From Timema cristinae (Eukaryota > Arthropoda > Insecta > Phasmatodea > Timematidae): 64,000 bases of DNA. The notes under the pieces are model-generated. The model was not told where the DNA came from, made no database searches, and saw only the letters and a program-made list of their open reading frames with translations. The DNA lies in the NCBI GenBank assembly GCA_039000515.1, contig JBCFYV010000001.1, positions 53,066,410-53,130,409 on the forward strand, written 5' to 3'. Below, piece by piece: positions 1 to 11,250 of the stretch (positions are counted from its first letter, which is position 1; the number at the start of each line of letters is the position of its first letter). A program made the translations under genes and the position numbers.

Positions 1-660
1 AACCCGCTTTTTTATCTGCTTAGCGGAGTAATCAACTGATTTTAGCTCCCCCGCAGGGCCAGATTAAGGCCTAGTCCACGAGGGCCATGGCCCAGTTCGC
101 CACCCTTGAAGGGGCCCCTATAAAGCCACGCACGTTTTTTATTACAATTATTTTATCTAAAATTATAGTTTTTTGAAAGTGCGCATGTATATATTTATCT
201 CTTTCATTCCAAAGAGCATAACCAAACACTGCTGTGAGCCCAGTGATTTGAACCGGAACAAATCAATGGAAATAACAATTATTTTTAAATAACCAGAACC
301 AATACAAAAACTCTTAAAATAAATTCATTTTAGACTAGAATCGTAATCAGAACGGATAATTATTTTTAGATGATATCAGGTTCTTATCAGTTTAAATATG
401 TTTTAAGTTTTAAAACCTATTCTTAATAATTGAATTGTATGCCCTTCCTTCTGTTAGTTCTAGTTAAATTATTTTATTAAAAATTTTAAAAAATGTTGTC
501 GGGTTCCAAATTTTTAATCTGGCTTGATATATCAGTATAGTTTTCACATACATAAAGGTTTCCAGCATGGTCAGTTCTTTATTTGAGCCATATATTTTCC
601 ACTACCGGCTTACTAGGCCTGTCGCAGCTTCTTATGCCTTATAATCTGGCTTAAGACTGG
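1..660. other. Gene-free left edge, AT-rich
   Basis: No open frame with a recognisable product. At 54-68 the sequence CAGGGCCAGATTAAG resembles the outer end of a hAT-type transposon, but no matching opposite end was found, so it may be a lone relic. The rest is AT-rich unique sequence. Confidence 0.4.
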
Positions 661-679
661 TACAGGCACAACATCCAGT

Positions 680-850
680 CCCCAACCATTAATTTATCAC
701 TGTGAAGGGGTAAACCCACATTTCACCAGTGATACTTTTTCGGCTATGGCAGTAACCGAACCCGGGACCCTTAGCTCAGTATACAGACACGCTACTGACT
801 GAGCTAAGGTGTCAGACCATGTCACTATAGTGCTAGAGCTGTACCGCCCT
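680..850 (-). repeat. tRNA-like SINE head, minus strand
   Basis: Read on the minus strand this has an A-box-like stretch (TTAGCTCAGTCAGTAGCG, 790-807) followed about 30 bases later by a B-box-like stretch (GGGTTCGGTTACTGCC, 748-763), the layout of an internal RNA polymerase III promoter. It does not match the two SINE families seen elsewhere in the window, so it is either a third family or an old tRNA-derived fragment. It directly abuts the broken integrase of the retrotransposon on its right. No 3-prime tail or target duplication was identified. Confidence 0.5.
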
Positions 851-851
851 C

Positions 852-978
852 CAAAAGTAGAATTATGAACATACTTTAATACCATTGGTCTCACAGCAAG
901 TGGAGCAACTACCTTCCTCCCCTTTCCCCGAACATTGTAAGAAACTAACAAACCTCTAAACAACCCAAACGATCCCAC
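852..978 (-). pseudogene. Integrase N-terminal remnant (H2C2 zinc-finger start)
   Basis: The first ~40 translated residues (LLVSYNVRGKG, then VAPLAVRPMVLKYVHNSTFGG) match the linker and the start of the H2C2 zinc-binding domain that opens Ty3/gypsy integrases, where a His of the zinc finger follows the Gly-Gly. Similarity stops exactly at Gly-Gly; beyond it the frame runs into the tRNA-like element. The catalytic DDE core and C-terminal domain are absent. It lies just downstream of RNase H on the same strand, as expected for pol. Confidence 0.65.
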
Positions 979-1073
979 CCTCTCTCCTTTCTCGAGCCGC
1001 TCTATGATGTTTACACACCAGGGGTCGTTGCGTTGGTGATCACTAATAGAGATAAATGACTCAGGGATGGTTT

Positions 1074-1985
1074 TTATAACACAGGTTTGACGTTCATCTC
1101 GTCAGAAGCTACCGGGGCCTGGTCTTCAGCGACGTGCGATAAGGCGTCGGCAGTAACATTGTTTTTTCCGGAAATATGATGAGTAGTGAACTTGAAACGA
1201 GATAACCGCCAAACCCACCTACCGATTTTACCAAGTTGCTTGGGATGCTGCCACATCCAAGCGAGAGCCATATTGTCAGTGTACAACTCAAACTCTCTTT
1301 GTTCGAGGTAGTCGGCAAATCGCTCGACCCCAAAAATGCAAGCGATACATTCTTTCTCGTAAGCACTATATTTTCGCTCAGAATCCGTGAGCGTCCGGCT
1401 GGCAAAAGCAACTGGCCTAACACCTTCAGAAGATCTTTGGGACAACACAGCGCCCAGGGCTATTGAGGATGCGTCCACATGAAATATGAAAGGCCTTGCA
1501 AAATCGGGCATCCTAAGGACCTCTGGGGAGATAAGTTTTTTCTTGAGGGTATCAAAAGCCTGAGATTGGGCTTCGCCCCAAACAAAGGTAGCTCCCTTTT
1601 TTTGGAGTGAATTAAGAGGCGTGGCAATGTCAGAAAACATGGGAATAAAACGAGAGCAGTAAGCGCACATACCGATAAATCTCATGACCTCTTTCAGATT
1701 CCTGGGGGGTGGGTATTCAATGATCGGCTTAATCCTCTCGGGGTCAATAAGCAAGTTACCAGAAGAGATCACATAACCCAAGTAATTAATCGAGGGTTTA
1801 GCCCATACTACTTTGTCCGGGTTTACGGTCAATCCAACCATACGTAAGCGAGACAATACACTATCAAGATGGACAACATGATCCTCGATGTTATCACTAT
1901 ACACACAAATGTCATCAAGGTAATTAAAAACATACTTATATTTAAGATCAGAAAAGACATGGTCGAGACGCGACTCAGCGCTTGA
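1074..1985 (-). pseudogene. Reverse transcriptase C-terminal part and RNase H
   Basis: The frame contains the YLDD catalytic box of reverse transcriptase (codons at 1911-1922), then the thumb/connection region with the gypsy-typical stretch around IGMCAYCSRFIPMFSDIATP. RNase H follows, with FHVDASS, an RKYSAYEKEC segment, YTDNMAL, and the terminal ISGKNNVTADALS box. These cover the catalytic acidic residues of RNase H. Its 5-prime end is in a different frame from the upstream RT segment, with a shift near position 1985 between the PLGC box and YLDD. It would be the C-terminal half of the pol product of a Ty3/gypsy element. Confidence 0.85.
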
Positions 1986-2293
1986 CCTCCTATGCTACAA
2001 CCCAGGGGTACTCTGTTAAACTCATATTGCTGCCAAGGCGTCACAAAAGCAGTATATTTCTTGGAAGGTTCAGTTAAGGAACACTGCAGAAAACTAGCGT
2101 TGAGGTCGATGACGCTAAATACCTTAGCTCTGCCCAGATATTGAAACGCAGATTCCACACTGGGCATGGGGTAAGGGTCAAATTGGATTTTCTTATTTAT
2201 TTTGCGATAATCTACAATCAATCTGTGCCCTTCTCCTTTTTTTGGAATTATAAAAGCGGGGCTTGAGTAGGGGGAAATGGAAGGACGGATCAC
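1986..2293 (-). pseudogene. Reverse transcriptase N-terminal part (fingers/palm)
   Basis: The minus-strand frame shows the RT fingers motif IPKKGEGHRLIVDYRKINKK, then the palm motif FSVIDLNASFLQCSL containing a catalytic Asp, the YTAFVTPWQQYEFNRVPLG box and the GGQALSR region. This is typical Ty3/gypsy RT domain order. The frame is lost near 1985, just before the YLDD box, which continues in another frame. A gap of a few bases with a stop separates it from the protease linker segment upstream. Confidence 0.85.
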
Positions 2294-2298
2294 CCCTT

Positions 2299-2724
2299 TT
2301 ACCTAGAGATCATGAATGAGTTGTCTGAAGATCTCCATTTTGGGGGGGCGCATGAATATGGGCCAGACCTAACCGGGACGTTATCCTCTACAACAATGTT
2401 ATATGGCATAATATCACACTTTCCTAGCCTTGTAGTGATAACGTCAGGGAATCTCGCAATAACCTCCTGAATGACCACATCATAATTATCTAAATAAACA
2501 AAAGATGGACAGGAAGACACATCACTCAAAGGAATTTTGACTTTGGGGGCAAATTCAAAATATAGTTCTCTCCGAGACAGATTTAACACAGCTCCAGTTT
2601 GCCACAAAAAATCATTTCCTAAAATGACTTTATACGGAATCGAGGGCACACAAAACATTTTTCTTACCCAGGAGAAACCAGACATTTTGATGGATAATGA
2701 GACCATACGGTCAACAGTCAACAA
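2299..2724 (-). pseudogene. Protease C-terminal part and protease-RT linker
   Basis: Contains VILGNDFLWQTGA, the conserved ILG(N/A)DFL element that closes retroviral-type aspartic proteases, then a linker ending in the PYSCAPPKWR region found before RT in gypsy elements. It continues the product of the preceding segment after a frame break at the A-run/T-run at 2738-2756, a likely slippage or sequencing site. It is not functional as it stands. Confidence 0.75.
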
Positions 2725-2735
2725 ACTACCATTAC

Positions 2736-4052
2736 CTAAAAAAAAAAATTTTTTTCTTCCACAACTTCTAGACTATAGTTAACCAGACTCTCAATCTTCT
2801 TAAGTAACTCTAAACTAATAAAGGACGCACAGGAACCAGAGTCTAATAATGCGTACCCAACATAAGTACCTATTGCTATTCTAACCACAGGTGGAGGGGG
2901 GGGACATTTCCTTTTATTGGGACGCGCAGCGGGACCTCCATTAACACTACGCGTTATAAGTTTCCCAAAGGGACACAGGCGCTGATAGTGCCCAAGTTGA
3001 CGGCACCTGAAACACCTAACTCTAGATTTATCTGGGAGGAGAGAGGGTTTGCTCTTATAGTCCAAGTTAGTCCTACTTCTTGACTGAGAAGGGGGCCTAT
3101 ACTGTTCGGGCATTCTAGCAGAAGAGGGGTTTACGCTTCCCACAATGGCCGGTTTTCTACAAACACCCGCCGGATGGGCCTCTAAATATTCTCCCTCCGC
3201 TTGTAAAGACCCTTCAATACTCGAAGCGAGATTATACAATTCTGAAATAGTACTTGGTTTAAAAGAGAAAACAAAGTGCCTACGAGTAAGGGGGGACACA
3301 TTTTCCAAAATTAACTCTACCACTTCCCTTTCCGAGAGCTCAAGATTTAAAATCCCCACCGCTTCGGAGATCGACAAAATAAATAATCTAAGCGACTCAT
3401 CAGGAAATTGAAAGCGGTGCACAAAAATATTACTAAGTCTCTGTCTTTCTTTCTTGTTCACCAAGGATTCTAAGGCTCTATCCCTTACACTGTTCCAAGA
3501 GAGACCTAACTGGATACCCTGAGAAATAACATGGGCTAAAAAACCCGATGTCTTACCAATACACAAAGTTAAAAACTCGGGGTCTCCAACTAATTTAAGT
3601 TTGTTCACTCTATCCACTGCTAACAGGAATTGAAATAGCTCAGTGCTAGATTGACCGTCGCAAGTAACGATATCCTTCAAACAATCTCTGGCCATATTTA
3701 ATTTAAATTTAATGGAGGGGGTAGTATGCGGTGGGTTCCCAACACTATTGGGAGTCGGTTCCCCTACTTCAAGCCTATTACCTACGCCTACTTCTTCCTT
3801 TCCCTGATCTAAAGGGGCTTGGCTCACGCTAAGGGTGGGTTCACCAGAATAAGGATCGCTGGACTTACTTAAACTCTGGGAAAGAAGAGTCCGCAACTGG
3901 CTAACTGTGGCAGTGGGGGGGTGCAGGATTTTTCTCAGGTCCAGCTCCGCTATGAGTTCCTCTCCCTTGAGCGCGTACACTTCGGACTTTGAAGAAATCC
4001 GGCTCATTCCAGTGGCGGAGTCCATGGCCGAGGATGAGTTCATGAAACACAA
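2736..4052 (-). pseudogene. Gag-like protein with zinc knuckle plus protease start
   Basis: A 438-residue frame. The N-terminal ~300 residues are a gag-like capsid region, with a helix-rich middle around residues 120-280 holding QFLLAVDRVNKLKL and ESLVNKKERQRLSNIF. Next comes one CCHC zinc knuckle, CFRCRQLGHYQRLC (C-x2-C-x4-H-x4-C, about 2970-3012), a proline-rich linker, and the catalytic ALLDSGSCASFIS motif of an aspartic protease (about 2830-2860). Gag packages the RNA; the protease would process the polyprotein. This is the longest intact piece of the element. The start at 4052 is the first methionine of a long frame and is approximate. Confidence 0.85.
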
Positions 4053-5560
4053 ATATTACAACAATGATTATTAGTCCTGAAACGCTCACTTCTGCAAGAG
4101 CAGAGTGGTGCAGGATGTGTACCGCCCTCCTTCTCCTCTAATGGACAAGGACAGGCGCACATATACACAAACTAAAGAGGGCCTTAAAAAAATAGCAAAT
4201 GATTAATTGCAGAAGAGCAGTAGGACCACATAAATGCGAATAGGTCTTCAGTCTGACCTATACAACAATTTGCTGTCATGAAGCCTTCCCAACCATCACC
4301 CGTTATTTTGTACTATCAGTCAAGGGGGGAAATGAGGCGAGAATCCTTAGAGTAAAGACAATGACTTTTTTTACCTGCAATAGTAAATTAAAGATCGCAT
4401 GTGAAGTAAATAAATATTTATTTGAAAAATATGACAATAGATATATATATATATGAATATAGGTAACAATAAATAAAAATATATATATTTATATAGATAT
4501 ATGAAGAACAGGGTTATGCCCATGATAATACTGTTGTACCTTTGCCATAACAACATTTGTCCTAACAATTATTTCCAAGATTAATATATAACTTCTCTAT
4601 GGTTCTCCGCGGCAACCCTCAGTATAATGACAACAATAACTAGCTGCCACAGGCCAACAATCCGCGTTTCAAAATCGGATTGAATCATATGACTTAGAAA
4701 ATTCAATTTAAAAACACAACTATTTATGGCAACCAAAATCTATCTTTTAAAAGGAGATAGTAAATCATGGACTTAGCCATAAAAAATAAGTACAAACAAT
4801 ATTTATCCTTAAGGGCTATAAACATTTCCCATATTATCCAGGCATTACGCCTTAAAAGATGTAAGATCAAAAATATACAAAGAGATAATGTCCCTCATGG
4901 TTTTAACCATTATTTACCACGCCGGAAGGGCAAAAACTCCCAATAATACATTTAACCTGTAATAAAATATATTACGACACGTTGGGCTACGTAATTCATC
5001 ATGTTTACAAAAAATAGTGATTTAACCCAAAATAACAGAAAGTAAGCCCACAATTAATTTTGTATATACCTTGGGAAAAAAAACCATCCTAGAGCAAGTG
5101 TCTAGCGACACGGTTGATTCAAGAAGTGAGTTTACAACACAAACAGAACCCGTATATAAACCGTTATTCTCTGAGGGGAGGGGAACATAGGGGAAACAAA
5201 AGAACATCAAAGAACAATCACACGGAACAGAGGGAAGGGGTCGTAAGTCACCAAAGGAAACAACTAGATCATTGGAGGGGAGCGTAGAACATCACGTGTC
5301 TATCACGAGGTTATTCCCATGATGCAACGGGCGACCTCACGCTCAATGTGCCACACCTTTCACTCGTTTAGTCTTTTTTCACACTCGGTGCAGAAAAAGT
5401 GCTCGCGAACAGGGATGTTGTTTAACGAGAGTCGAGACACACTAGCCGAGAAACGGGGCACTTCTTGGTGAGTACAATATTGTTTATTCTTCGGTGTTGT
5501 TGAAATAGTGTTCATTCGCCAGTATATCCTTCATGCGTGTAATGTTGATGTCAATCAACG
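4053..5560. other. Gene-free stretch between retrotransposon and hAT element
   Basis: AT-rich, with a TA-rich microsatellite at about 4438-4502. A TATA-like sequence on the minus strand at 5155-5163, pointing towards the gypsy gag gene, could mark its LTR promoter, but no LTR borders can be proved. A possible splice donor (GTGAGTAC) near 5469 has no convincing exon attached. Confidence 0.4.
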
Positions 5561-5568
5561 TTACAGAG

Positions 5569-7237
5569 CAGCGGTTCTCAAACTAGGGTGGGCGTAGCTC
5601 CAGGGGTACGCGGGCACCTTTCAGGGGTACGCGAACAGCTCTAGAGGTAAAGTTGGCAAAATGACGAGGAACTTATGTAAAAGCACTAATTGTTGGTTTC
5701 TACCATTATCTGGTTATTTCCACCCATCTTTTTCCCTTATTGCTCTCGGCTGAAGACCGATTTTTGAGAATTTTCAACCCTATATGTGACATCGTCTACG
5801 TTAGCAGATATCTTGCTTATATTTAGAGTAATTTGAGCATCTTTCCTGAACAGTCACGACTTGGTGACATACTCTTTCTCTCTCAATGAGATTTCTCAAA
5901 CTCATAATTCAGTTGTAGAGATAAATTGTGGTGATGTTCTTATATTAATTAGTTCCAATCTATTTGTGTTTATGTATTATTTATCAGCCTATTAATGACA
6001 ATGTTACTCAGACATATAATGCGTGTTAAAGTGGCTTATCAAACGAAATTATCTTGCTCGATTATATGAAATGAGCGTAGTAGTTCGAGCTTTCCTCTCT
6101 GACAGCAGGTATGAGGAGTTTAGTGACAGATTTACAAATGAGCAGTGGCTGTGAAGGCTAGTTTTCATGGATGACATATTTCAGCGACTGAATGAGCTGA
6201 ATAAAGGTCTGCAGGGTAAATACATAACACTATTCATGGCTCATGACAAAATAAAAGCTTTAAAAAATAAACTTCAATTTGCAACAAAAGAAGTTGTGAA
6301 AGGATAACTGTAATTATTTCCGTCTTTAGAAAATTTCGTAGATTAAAATGAGCTTGAGCTTCATGATTCTGTTGTCAACGATATAAGAAAGCATTGTCTC
6401 GGTTTGATTGAAGAATTTGGCAAATATTTTCCTGAGAATTTAGGAAGCGAGTTCTGAATTCGAGACCCTTTTTCTACGGTAGAAGATTCCAATCTACCAA
6501 ACTTCTTTGCAACGAAATAAATTAGTTAACTGTCCTGTAATGAAACCCTCAAATTCAGTCTAAAAAAACTTATTTGGCAGATCTTTGGCAGAATTTTTGT
6601 TGCAAAGCCTGAGCAAATTTCTTTATATCACTGACCATGCCATCAAGTTTACGATGCCTTTCTCAACATATATATGTGAGATCCATGGTGTACCTAAAAA
6701 TAAGTACTGCATTAGGCTAAATTTGGAGCTGGAACTCCGCTTGATAAATTTAACTGGACAGCCTGACATCAAAAAGATGTGTCAATCCATGCAGCCAGAC
6801 CCTCTCACTCAAAAACTTTGGGATTCATAATATATCAGCTCCAGAATTACAATTTAAAATTTTGATTTGAAAATATTGTCTTTAGGTTAAATTTTTTTCA
6901 TTATTTTTAACTAATTTGTGAACAAAATGTATAAAACTTTTCTACAGACTTTTTACAGTAAAATTATGTTGTTTTTTCTAAAATAATCATTACGTTTCTC
7001 AATACGAGATAATGTTAAGGCTATACCAGTAGGATTCACACTAGATAGCTATGTCACATTTGAAATATTTTGATTAACTTACAGATTATTTTTTTACCAA
7101 TAGGTTATATAGATCAATAATATATCATGTCATAATTTTTTTAAACCTGTCATTTGGAATTATTTTTATCTTGGGGGTACATTAAACTTTTAGTCATGAC
7201 CAAGGGGTACAATCTAAAACAAAATTGAGAGCCACTG
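5569..7237 (+). mobile_element. hAT-superfamily DNA transposon, degenerate
   Basis: The left end CAGCGGTTCTCAAACT and right end (reverse complement CAGTGGCTCTCAATTT) are typical hAT terminal inverted repeats. They are flanked by TTACAGAG (5561-5568) and TTCTAGAG (7238-7245), an 8-bp duplication with 6 of 8 bases conserved, the size hAT elements make. Both ends share a sub-terminal GGGGTAC motif. The 1,669-bp copy holds a broken transposase and lies immediately upstream of the SLC22 exon at 7346, apparently in an intron of that gene. Confidence 0.85.
6150..6836 (+). pseudogene. hAT transposase remnant (ZBED5/FAM200-like)
   Basis: Translated pieces across changing frames recall the C-terminal half of hAT transposases of the ZBED5/FAM200/EPM2AIP1 type: DDIFQRLNELNKGLQGK, then HDKIKALKNKL, then an FGKYFPENL segment, then PFSTYICEI followed by the LELELRLINLTGQPDIK tail. 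At least two frameshifts and several stops interrupt it. The N-terminal BED zinc finger and the first catalytic residue are not visible. The product would be the enzyme that cut and moved the surrounding element; it is dead here. Confidence 0.7.
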
Positions 7238-7345
7238 TTCTAGAGTTTATTTGTTGTCATTTTAAATAACTGTGTATTAAAATGTTTGATCAAATACCTC
7301 AATTTTTTATGAGAATGATCAACTAGTTGCGTGACTCATCCCCAG

Positions 7346-7524
7346 ATATGCTGCTGACTGCCAGTCTTGCCATCGTAGGCAGATTCGGGGTGAACATTGC
7401 CTACAATTCTGGGGCCCAGTATGCCGCGGAGTTGATCCCCACCGAGGTCCGAGGTCAGGGTGTGGCTGCCATTCACGTAGCAGGGTACGCCGCCACCTTC
7501 TTCAGTCCCTACATCCTCTACATG
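7346..7524 (+). CDS. SLC22-family transporter, penultimate coding exon
   Basis: Exon bounded by an acceptor (CCCCAG before 7346) and a donor (GTGAGT at 7525). It encodes MLLTASLAIVGRFGVN then IAYNSGAQYAAELIPTEVRG and a hydrophobic HVAGYAATFFSPYILYM stretch. These are two transmembrane helices of the major-facilitator fold and the intervening conserved SAE(L/F)-PT-x-R loop of SLC22 organic ion transporters. The GRFxxNxxYNxGxQYAAELxPTxVRxQG pattern is that of the insect carcinine/beta-alanine transporter subgroup (family knowledge). It would work in the plasma membrane. The exon ends in phase 0 and joins directly in frame to the exon at 8798. Earlier exons lie upstream, outside what I could recognise. 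Confidence 0.82.
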
Positions 7525-8797
7525 GTGAGTGATCTGATCGGACAAGAGCCAACTAGGAGGTGCACCTCTCTTAGCTGCTGATTCAGTCCCTACATCCAAT
7601 GGGAAACTGTTTTCCTAAATTACTTCATACTTTCTCTCCACACATATGGAGGTATACTTTCTTCTAAATTCTAGCTTCCTCACATCTAACCAATTATCGC
7701 ATATGTATATATGCGATAGTTAGTAAAACGCGTTTCAAAAAACAAAAAAGCTTTTTAAAAACAAATAATGACGATTCTGCAGGTTAAACATATCGGCTTA
7801 TGGCTATTATTAGCGTTTATTTATTGCCACAAGAAAATAAAACAGTAAAAACATCAGTGGAAAACATTTAGTTAATGCTTTGACAGTAGTTCTTACATAA
7901 TTTAGATTGTGAATGGTGCTACCCTCATCGCGCGTAGATTCGTGGATTACTCAAGTATAGTGTATTTCGTCATCAATTTTGTGTGTGTGTCGATTTGACT
8001 TAGATTTAATCAAATTATTATACTGCAATCTCTCAACAGAATCATAAAATGTAGGGTACTCACTCTCCGATAGGAACCCGTTAGCACAGGTGCGGGTTCA
8101 AGGCTCAGATATTGATTGGCTTCAGTGTCTAGAGGGTGCGTCCCAGAGTTCGGTGAGAGGCACTTGACCATCCTAGAAAGAGATTCAATGGTTAAAACTT
8201 AAGTTGATCTTAAAAAATGTATCGCTTTACATGCCTCAGAGATAGTTTGTATATTGCGTTAGTAGCATTTTTTGACTCGTATTCTAGATAATTGTGTAAA
8301 ATATCGAATTTTATAAGAGTCACCAAACTAATTACCTGAAATGCTCTCAACAAATGTTTATTAAACTGCTTATTATGGTTCAAATTTCGTTATCAAGTGA
8401 ACTCTAATCATTTCCATCTCATTATCACTCCTTGAATAAAATTGTTGAAATTCGTTCTCACCACACCACTTCAGAGTAATTTTGTAAGAATATGTTCAAA
8501 TACCTCTATAACACTGTAAAGTAATTCCTGTATAAAAATAAAACGTTAAGAAAATGCAACTTACATTCAAGGTTAAAAACAATAAAAATGACGATGGCAT
8601 TATCATCATCTGAGCGTCAACTTATTAGAACGCCATATATTATGTTTAAAGGGGCGCTTGGTAGGTGGCATGGTAGTCGTAGCTCAGTATCCCAACCGCA
8701 TATCTACGAATCTGCGTATATATAAATCGTGTAAGTGTGAGATTTACTGAGTCGATGTGTTTTAATCTTGGTGACCACCCTTGTCATTTGTTTGCAG
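7525..8797 (+). other. Intron of the SLC22 transporter gene
   Basis: Begins GTGAGT and ends TTTGCAG. It is AT-rich with no frame of its own. It contains a perfect 10-bp-stem hairpin at 7697-7720 and a weak B-box-like GGGTTCAAGGCTC near 8093 that was not enough to call a SINE. Confidence 0.75.
7697..7720. repeat. Short perfect inverted repeat
   Basis: TATCGCATAT and ATATGCGATA surround a 4-base loop, giving a 10-bp perfect stem inside the transporter intron. No function can be assigned. Confidence 0.6.
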
Positions 8798-9019
8798 GCC
8801 ACCTTCTGGCGTCCTATCCCGGAACTACTTCTTGGCATCCTGTCTGTGATGGGAGCCATCGTGTGTCTTCTGCTGCCGGAAACTATGGACAAGTCCCTAC
8901 CGAGAACTCTGCAGGACGGTGAAACGTTCGGAGAAGGGGAGGGGATATGGGATTTCGCGTTCCTCAAGAAGAGGAAGCTCACAGAGCTGCCAGAAGTGTA
9001 CCGAAAGCTACCCGATTGA
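8798..9019 (+). CDS. SLC22-family transporter, last coding exon
   Basis: Begins after an acceptor (TTTGCAG) and ends at a TGA stop at 9017-9019. The product starts ATFWRPIPELLLGILSVMGA, the last transmembrane helix, followed by the hallmark LLLPETMDKSLPRTLQDGE. This PET-x(4)-LP-x-T motif ends the membrane domain of SLC22 transporters. A cytoplasmic tail of about 40 residues (FGEGEGIWDFAFLKKRK) completes it. Reading frame and phase agree with the exon at 7346-7524. Together they give the C-terminal ~130 residues of a protein that usually has about 550. No break is visible, so the gene may be functional. Confidence 0.85.
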   Translation, partial: ATFWRPIPELLLGILSVMGAIVCLLLPETMDKSLPRTLQDGETFGEGEGIWDFAFLKKRKLTELPEVYRKLPD

Positions 9020-9279
9020 CGTAAAGGTCCCACGTTTTAGGACCTATGTTTCAAGCTTTAATTTAGAATAAGAAGCAAAACAGAGTAAGAAACTATGTTT
9101 TTTACTCTCAACCGCTGAAAAGGGGGATTGATATACCCTGAAGGTAACAAAATTATGTGTTTTGTTGTGTTTTTATTTGTGAATTTTGAGGCTTACAGTT
9201 TTCTTATGTTTATATGCCTTACCCTTGAATATTATTTTCAATGTTTAATTTAATACTAATATGAATACATAATTGCACA

Positions 9280-9285
9280 AATAAA
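9280..9285 (+). promoter_or_regulatory. Candidate polyadenylation signal of the SLC22 gene
   Basis: AATAAA about 260 bases after the stop codon, in AT-rich sequence. Other AATAAA copies follow, so this particular one is a guess. Confidence 0.3.
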
Positions 9286-10630
9286 AAACTAAGATATTTT
9301 ATACTAAAAATGTTGAACTTGTCAGCTTTTCTTAATAAATATATTTAATGATATTTATAATTATTTTGGTTATTAATAAGAAGAAAATTTAAACAATTTC
9401 CAATTTGATTTTTAGTACTTCTAGAATGTCTTAGGTTTTTTTTTATAAATTTGCACTATTATTTAATTTATAATCCTACCTTTATATTAACACGTATTAA
9501 AAATATACGGCTAATAATTAAACACTGTTTACCAAACATGCGTTTTGAGTGCATAATCCAATTTCATTTTACTGACTGTAAGTTTAAACAATGTTATTAA
9601 ATTTCCTTCAATTTATGAAATACTAGATTATAAATTTTCAACTTGCACATTTGGTTAACGTTCTAAATACATTAGTGTATTTTTATGAATAAAGTCTTAA
9701 ATTAAGATTGATTTCTAAGATGTATTTTAATATATTTCCATATTTATAACGTGCTATTTATATATTATATATCTACACAAAATAAATACATTTTTTAAAT
9801 ATATTTTTAAAATGGTGGGCCACTTGATCAATTTAAATAAAGTAACTTATAGGTTTAAAAAATAAATACTATTTTTTTGTGTATATATTTATATATAAAT
9901 TACAAATTGTTTATGTTTTATGTTAAATATAAATAACAAACTGTTAACAAATTAAATATTAAATATAACGTTTGAAGAGTGTGTGTAAAGAAGTTTAATT
10001 ATTTTCAAATGCATTCAAACAAGACGTAGTTGTTTTAACACAGTAAACACATACATTCTGTTGAAGCACAACACACTGTAGATTATGACATAATACACTC
10101 CATTAATACTTGTTTTGTAATCAACATACCTTCCAACCCATCAAACTGTTATTAATGTGAGGGACGTGCTGAAGTAGTGTAAGTTTCTAGTACAAAGAAA
10201 TCTAGAAAATTAAAAGCTTTTTTTTGCTGTCAACATTAATAATCATTAGTATTATTTTATAGGTGTTGATTTTATATATGAAAAGCCAAAGTTGTAGATC
10301 ATATAACTTTGTGTATAAACACAATGAAAGTTGTTTTTGTAATTTTCATAAGTGTAAAATAAAAGTTATTTCCTATCAAAACCAAACTGTACAACACTTC
10401 GGTTTAGACGTCTACACATTTAAGTGCATGTATCTATGTACGTTTATTTTATTGGGGAGATATTATTTATCTTAATAACACAATAGGATAACAAATAAAA
10501 TATTTGCTATAGCCTACATTAATACGATACCTGTGTGTGTAGTAAAACTGTTAAAGTTAATATATTATCAGTAGTACTATTTGTTTTATATTGGACAAAT
10601 ATTTTTGGAATGATTATAAAATACGCCTTT
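9286..10630. other. AT-rich gene-free DNA
   Basis: Strongly AT-rich sequence downstream of the transporter gene. The short open frames have no recognisable composition or motif. Nothing else seen. Confidence 0.5.
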
Positions 10631-10643
10631 TAAAAAACGTTTT

Positions 10644-10890
10644 TTCTAGCACCGCGTCTTACTACCCGTTCGGGTTATACGCTTTAAGTACTAATTACGC
10701 TAATGGATTAGGAATTGGGAAGGTTGAATTAAAGGAAGTGAACCCACATTTGCGTGGAGGGAGAGTGGAAAACCATTTAGAAAAAACCACCCCCAGTTCA
10801 CCCGACCGAGATTCGAACCTCGATCTCCCCGTCCTCAGCGGTCGAGCTCAACACGACAAGCGCGTTAGCCAACTACGCTACCGAGGCGGG
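10644..10890 (-). repeat. SINE-1, full copy, minus strand
   Basis: On the minus strand a tRNA-like head has an A-box-like GGTAGCGTAGTTGGCTAACG and a B box (GAGGTTCGAATCTC). A body follows with TTTTCCACTCTCCCTCC and the tail CCCGAACGGGTAGTAAGACG. It is flanked by near-identical duplications TAAAAAACGTTTT (10631-10643) and TAAAAAATCGTTTT (10891-10904), the mark of LINE-driven insertion. Another copy lies at 60738-60976, and pieces are tandemly repeated at 14405-15115. Confidence 0.88.
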
Positions 10891-11250
10891 TAAAAAATCG
10901 TTTTCGTGTCACTTCTTTATTTTATACAAAAAAAGGTAACACTGAGACCATATAATGGTAAATAAAATTTACTAAAAATTATTGTGTGGTTGGCACTATT
11001 TTGATTTCACCATTTCTTGAATATAATGCAAATATTACTAGCTTGATTAACAAAAATGAGGTTGAGGTCTAAAACAAAACTTTTAGCTCAGATGCACGAT
11101 AACTCTTATAATCTCCAGACTATTGAATATATATAGTACTACAAAATCTATCTACACTTACATCCAGAAAACTATGCTAGTACCATTAAAATGGTTTTCA
11201 TAGTTTCGGCGTACAACGCTGGGAGAGTAAGATTGTTCAATCATGCATGT

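Larger units (their letters stand above)
852..4052 (-). mobile_element. Decayed Ty3/gypsy-type LTR retrotransposon, 3-prime truncated
   Basis: Minus-strand order is gag with zinc knuckle, aspartic protease, reverse transcriptase, RNase H, then the first residues of integrase, which is the Ty3/gypsy (Metaviridae) order. The coding sequence is broken into several frames. Integrase stops after about 40 residues and no LTR pair could be recognised, so the 3-prime part and 3-prime LTR are missing. A 5-prime LTR could lie between 4,150 and 5,300, but no copy of it exists at the other end to define it. Confidence 0.88.

Noticed and set aside
7336..7599. Minus-strand frame across the transporter exon
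   Set aside because: Shadow of the well-supported plus-strand SLC22 exon with proper splice sites.
8060..8110. tRNA-like B box (GGGTTCAAGGCTC) in the intron
   Set aside because: No matching A box or clover-leaf could be drawn.
10591..10893. Plus-strand frame with [14 protein letters not shown]
   Set aside because: Antisense reading of a SINE, a common false protein in genomes rich in tRNA-derived SINEs.
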